A stretch of 64,000 nt of DNA from Paraburkholderia ginsengiterrae (GTDB lineage Bacteria; Pseudomonadota; Gammaproteobacteria; Burkholderiales; Burkholderiaceae): positions 1 to 64,000 of the forward strand of contig NZ_LXKA01000328.1 of assembly GCF_001645125.1 (NCBI RefSeq). The letters are read 5' to 3'. Made by a program: the position numbers and the translations under genes. A model generated the notes under the pieces. It had not been told where the DNA came from and ran no database searches. It was given only the letters and a program-made list of their open reading frames with translations. Of this stretch, positions 60,826-64,000 are shown in pieces (positions within the stretch are counted from its first letter, which is position 1; every line of letters starts with the position of its first letter).

Positions 60826-63069
60826 TCAAGCCTTGCGTGTAGCGCGCATCACGCCCGTTACTTCGCCGAGCAGCGTGCACGCGCGCTGAATCTGCGCGGC
60901 GCTCGCAACCTCGACCGTAAATTGCATGAATGCGGCGTTACGGCGAGTCTGCGTCTTCACGCCGATCACGTTCATCTTCTCGCGCGCGAACACTTCGGAA
61001 ATATCGCGCAGCAAACCCTGCCGATCCGTTGCCTCGATGGAAAGATCGACGGGATAGACGGACTGGCCACGACCGCTCATCACATCCGCCGACCACGCCG
61101 TTTGCAACACGCGCTCCGGCGCCCGTTCGGCCATGCGCAGGAAAGTCGGACAATCGCTGCGATGAATCGACATACCTTTGCCGCGCGTGACAAACCCGCA
61201 AATTTCGTCGGGTGGCGCCGGACGGCAGCAGCGCGCGAGTTGCGTGAGCAAGGCATCGACGCCGACCACCAGCACACCGGTGGACGCCCCTCGCGCCACA
61301 CTCGCGCCGCTGCTGCGCTTTTCGAATTGCTCCGGCGCCTCGACCACGGGCTCCGGCGGCGGCGCATCGTGCAGCGCCTGCTCGACGAGGCGCAGGCTGA
61401 ACTCTTCCTTGCCCACCACCGAGAACAGATCGTCGGTCGTCTTGAAGCCCAGCTTGGCGGCCAGCTGATCGAGATTGACCGACGTCTTGCCCTCGCGCTG
61501 CAAGGTCTTTTCGACCATCGCGCGGCCGCTTGCAATATGCTCCTGCACCTCGACCGCGTTGAACCATGCACGCACCTTCTGCCGCGCGCGCGGACTCTGC
61601 AGATAGCCTAGCAGCGGGTTGAGCCAGTCGCGCGATGGACCGCCCTCCTTCACCGCGACAATCTCGACAGTCTGCCCGTTCTGCAACGGCGTATTGAGCG
61701 GCACCATCGCGCCGTCCACGCGCGCGCCACGGCAGCGGTGTCCCAGTTCGCTATGCAGGTGATACGCGAAGTCGATCGGCGTCGCGCCGTGCGGCAATGG
61801 AATCACCCGCGCTTGCGGCGTCAGCACGTAGATGTGATCGTCGTCGAGCGTGGCCTGACGCAGTTGCTCCCATGGTTGCGCGGCGCGCTTCTCGCCGTGC
61901 TCGCCCTCGGAGACGTCGTCCTTCCACGCGAGCAATTGACGCAGCCACGCGATCTTCTCGTCGTACTTCTCGCTGGCGCTGAATTGCCCGCCATAGCCAC
62001 GCGTGCCCGCTTCCTTGTAGCGCCAGTGCGCGGCCACGCCGTATTCGGCGAACTGATGCATTTCCTGCGTGCGGATCTGCACTTCGAACGCACGGCCATC
62101 GTCGCCGATCACCACTGTGTGCAGAGACTTGTAGCCATTCGGCTTGGGCCGCGAGATGTAGTCGTCGAACTCTTTCGGCACCGGCTGCCACAGGTTGTGC
62201 ACGATACCGAGCACGGTGTAGCAATCCTTGATGTCCGGCACGATCACGCGGAACGCGCGCACGTCGTACAGTTCGGCGAAGTCGAGTTCCTTGCCGTGCA
62301 TCTTGCGCCAGATGCTGTAGATGTGTTTCGGCCGGCCGCTGACCTCCGCGCGAATATGCGCCGCGGCCAACTCCTGTTGCAGGCGCTCGATAGCCTGCGC
62401 GACATAGCTCTCGCGCTCGACACGTTTTTCGTCGAGCAGCTTGGCGATGCGCTTATATGTGACCGGCTCTTCGAAGCGGAACGCGAGATCCTCGAGTTCC
62501 CACTTCAGTTGCCAGATGCCCAAACGGTTGGCGAGCGGCGCATAAATATCGAGCGTCTCGCGCGCCACGTCCGGCGAGGGTGTGATTTTCGCCGCCGCGT
62601 AATAGCGCAACGACTGAACGCGCGACGCGAGCCGGATCAGCACCACCCGAATGTCCTGCGCGAACGCGAGCAGCATCTTGCGCAGCGCCTCGACCTGCGC
62701 CCGGCGTGCCGCCTGGGCGTCGCGCCCGGCTTCGGGCATGGCATTCTGCGCGGCCCGCAAACTCACGGTGCCAAGACGCAGTAACTTGCGCACGTCGCCC
62801 ACCAGCTGCGCGACTTCTTCGCCGAAATTGTCGGCGATCACGCGTTCCGGGTCTTGCAAGTGCGGCGTCAGCGCAAACAGGGCCGCCGCCAGCACCGCGG
62901 GCGGATCGACGTTGAGCGTGCGCATGATCGACGCCGTACCCGCCGCGTGATCCGCCAGTTTTTCGCCCGATGACAGCAGCACCTCGCCCGCGTGCTCGCG
63001 CACGAACACCATCGCTTCGTCGAAAGAAGGAATGGGGTGCGGTGTGCTCGTAACGATTTCGGTAGTCAT
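60826..63069 (-). CDS. relA: (p)ppGpp synthetase RelA
   Basis: A 747-residue Rel-family protein. The N-terminal HD region is degenerate: LFALTPHL stands where hydrolases have HDxxED, so the hydrolase is inactive. The synthetase domain has GRPKHIYSIWRKMHGKELDFAELYDVRAFRVIV and RPKPNGYKSLHTVV. A TGS domain (IYVLTPQARVIPLPHGATPIDFAYHLH), a zinc-finger-like region with a CCRP motif and a C-terminal ACT domain (DLSIEATDRQGLLRDISEVFAREKMNVIG) follow. It makes pppGpp on ribosomes stalled by uncharged tRNA. The ATG at 63069 is preferred; a GTG at 63084 is possible. A SpoT for hydrolysis must be elsewhere. Confidence 0.94.
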   Translation of the reverse strand: MTTEIVTSTPHPIPSFDEAMVFVREHAGEVLLSSGEKLADHAAGTASIMRTLNVDPPAVLAAALFALTPHLQDPERVIADNFGEEVAQLVGDVRKLLRLGTVSLRAAQNAMPEAGRDAQAARRAQVEALRKMLLAFAQDIRVVLIRLASRVQSLRYYAAAKITPSPDVARETLDIYAPLANRLGIWQLKWELEDLAFRFEEPVTYKRIAKLLDEKRVERESYVAQAIERLQQELAAAHIRAEVSGRPKHIYSIWRKMHGKELDFAELYDVRAFRVIVPDIKDCYTVLGIVHNLWQPVPKEFDDYISRPKPNGYKSLHTVVIGDDGRAFEVQIRTQEMHQFAEYGVAAHWRYKEAGTRGYGGQFSASEKYDEKIAWLRQLLAWKDDVSEGEHGEKRAAQPWEQLRQATLDDDHIYVLTPQARVIPLPHGATPIDFAYHLHSELGHRCRGARVDGAMVPLNTPLQNGQTVEIVAVKEGGPSRDWLNPLLGYLQSPRARQKVRAWFNAVEVQEHIASGRAMVEKTLQREGKTSVNLDQLAAKLGFKTTDDLFSVVGKEEFSLRLVEQALHDAPPPEPVVEAPEQFEKRSSGASVARGASTGVLVVGVDALLTQLARCCRPAPPDEICGFVTRGKGMSIHRSDCPTFLRMAERAPERVLQTAWSADVMSGRGQSVYPVDLSIEATDRQGLLRDISEVFAREKMNVIGVKTQTRRNAAFMQFTVEVASAAQIQRACTLLGEVTGVMRATRKA

Positions 63070-63127
63070 GGTGCGACGGCCCACCGGGCCAGACGAATCA
63101 ACGGAATTTCAACAACATGTGCGCAGC

Positions 63128-63481
63128 TTAGGCGCGCTGCGCTGCGACCACGACGATTTCGACGAGGCACTTCGGATTGGCGAGCTTGGCTTCAACGGTA
63201 GCGCGCGGCGGCGTGTCGCCCTGTGCGACCCACTCGTCCCACACGGCGTTCATGCCGGCGAAATGCACCATGTCCGAGATGTAGATCTGCACCGACAGCA
63301 AATGCGACTTGTCGCTGTTCACTTCGCCGAGGAGCCGGTCGATATGGCCGAGCACTTCGCGCGTCTGACCCGTGATGTCCTGATCCGCGTCTTCGGCGAT
63401 CTGTCCCGCGAGGTACACGGTGCCGTTGTGCACGGCGATTTCCGAGAGGCGCTTGCCGACGTGATGACGAATGACTGGCAT
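63128..63481 (-). CDS. RidA-family protein
   Basis: A 117-residue protein of the RidA/YjgF/UK114 superfamily. MPVIRHHVGKRLSEIAVHNGTVYLAGQIAEDADQDI opens the chorismate-mutase-like fold; VQIYISDMVHFAGMNAVWDEWV and PPRATVEAKLANPKCLVEIVVVAA follow. The PRATVEA Arg is the residue RidA proteins use to hydrolyse reactive enamine/imine intermediates. The sequence (GHIDRLLGEVNSDKSHLLS) matches the Rid subfamilies rather than classical RidA, so activity on imines is likely but not certain. It is co-directional with relA and the hydrolase at 63575. Confidence 0.9.
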   Translation of the reverse strand: MPVIRHHVGKRLSEIAVHNGTVYLAGQIAEDADQDITGQTREVLGHIDRLLGEVNSDKSHLLSVQIYISDMVHFAGMNAVWDEWVAQGDTPPRATVEAKLANPKCLVEIVVVAAQRA

Positions 63482-63574
63482 GGAGAATCCTGAAGTTGGT
63501 TGAAAATTGAGGAGATGCGTGACGCATGGCATCCCGCCTGGCGTCCCATCAGGGGCGCCATATGTAACCGCATA

Positions 63575-64000
63575 TTATGACGCGTCAGCAGCCGGCCCGT
63601 TGAAGAACCGTCTTGCGATGTCGATCTGATCCGCCGACAGGAACGCCGGTGCATGCCCAACGCCGGTAATTTCCACGCTCGAAACAGCACGCCCGCTTTC
63701 GACCATCTTCGCGACGGTTTCACGCGACAGCAGGTCGGACTGCTCGCCGCGCACCACCAGCACCGGCCCCTGGAACGAGGCCAGCGAATGCCACAGCGCG
63801 GCCTCGCCAAGTTTGGTCGCTTCCTCGGTCGTGGCGGCGAACGGCTGCGCGATACGCGGGTCGTAACGCAACAGCCACGCACCGTCCTGTTCATGCAGAA
63901 GCGGTGTGTTGATCTCGCGCCATTCTTCCGGCGTGAGCGGGCCGAAGGTTTGCGCGAGCATGGCCGCGTAGTCGATACCTTGCTGCAGCGTTTCGAAACG
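63575..64000 (-). CDS. Alpha/beta hydrolase, C-terminal part (5' end outside window)
   Basis: The last 141 codons of an alpha/beta hydrolase, entering the window at 64000 and ending at 63575. In-frame sequence includes TFGPLTPEEWREINTPLLHEQDGAWLLRYDPRI, then FQGPVLVVRGEQSDLLSRETVAKMVE, which has the family's acid residue (Asp in GEQSDLL). EITGVGHAPAF contains the catalytic His. The nucleophile Ser and N-terminus are off the edge. Homologues of this layout are often broad esterases or C-C hydrolases; no substrate can be given. It lies 94 bp from the RidA gene on the same strand. Confidence 0.85.
   Translation of the reverse strand, partial: RFETLQQGIDYAAMLAQTFGPLTPEEWREINTPLLHEQDGAWLLRYDPRIAQPFAATTEEATKLGEAALWHSLASFQGPVLVVRGEQSDLLSRETVAKMVESGRAVSSVEITGVGHAPAFLSADQIDIARRFFNGPAADAS

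Overview
The window looks like a chromosome segment of a Burkholderiaceae beta-proteobacterium, most likely Paraburkholderia or a close relative. The evidence is high GC, four Burkholderia-type Gram-negative porins, a DUF4148 periplasmic protein, and the conserved order thrS-infC-rpmI-rplT-pheS-pheT-ihfA-merR-tRNA-Pro followed by relA. The genus is an inference from content and order; no marker gene was compared.

Layout. 1-2.6 kb: the methylcrotonyl-CoA carboxylase genes of leucine catabolism (liuB complete, liuD cut by the window edge). 2.8-5.1 kb: a LysR regulator divergent from a small NADP-binding oxidoreductase, and a DUF4148 gene. 5.3-11.5 kb: a TetR regulator divergent from an aryl-alcohol dehydrogenase, an aldehyde dehydrogenase, a salicylate-hydroxylase-like flavoprotein and a porin. 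11.6-18.5 kb: azoreductase/LysR, then a Tat-exported GMC oxidoreductase, an aldehyde dehydrogenase and an NTF2-like protein, divergent from a second porin. 18.6-25 kb: redox and detoxification genes (two pirins, two aldo/keto reductases, a zinc-free MDR reductase, DoxX, LysR). 25-28.2 kb: LysR, hydroxyquinol 1,2-dioxygenase and maleylacetate reductase, the lower pathway for resorcinol-type rings. 28.3-43.1 kb: two paralogous TetR regulators bracket a large catabolic block: CocE-type hydrolase, enoyl-CoA hydratases, AMP-forming acyl-CoA synthetase, TfdB-like phenol hydroxylase, HMG-CoA lyase, ACMSD-like amidohydrolase, MFS transporter, porin and a 90-residue unknown protein. 43.3-50.5 kb: a MarR-controlled block with porin, two-subunit molybdenum hydroxylase, AAHS-type transporter and a gamma-resorcylate-decarboxylase-like enzyme. 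51-64 kb: an acyltransferase, tRNA-Pro(GGG), the translation operon, tRNA-Val(GAC), relA, a RidA protein and a cut alpha/beta hydrolase.

How it fits together. Most of 5-50 kb is a set of aromatic-compound modules, many with their own regulator and porin. A plausible convergence (inference) is decarboxylation and hydroxylation to hydroxyquinol, then ring cleavage to maleylacetate and 3-oxoadipate by the 26-28 kb pair. The 28-43 kb block adds CoA-ester chemistry and HMG-CoA lyase, suggesting the substrate also releases a branched or beta-oxidisable side chain.

The main regulatory observation is a repeated promoter design. Six promoters (2.75, 28.26, 36.5, 37.8, 41.0 and 42.2 kb) carry a related imperfect inverted repeat, half-site form ACTTTMC-N4-GTANART, filling the 17-bp spacer just before the -10. 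A seventh (6.2 kb) has the same layout with a different palindrome. This ties the paralogous TetR regulators to a scattered regulon that includes the leucine liu promoter. Separately, two promoters 5.8 kb apart share a 68-bp gap-free module with paired TTGATTNNTCAA palindromes, the probable MarR operators.
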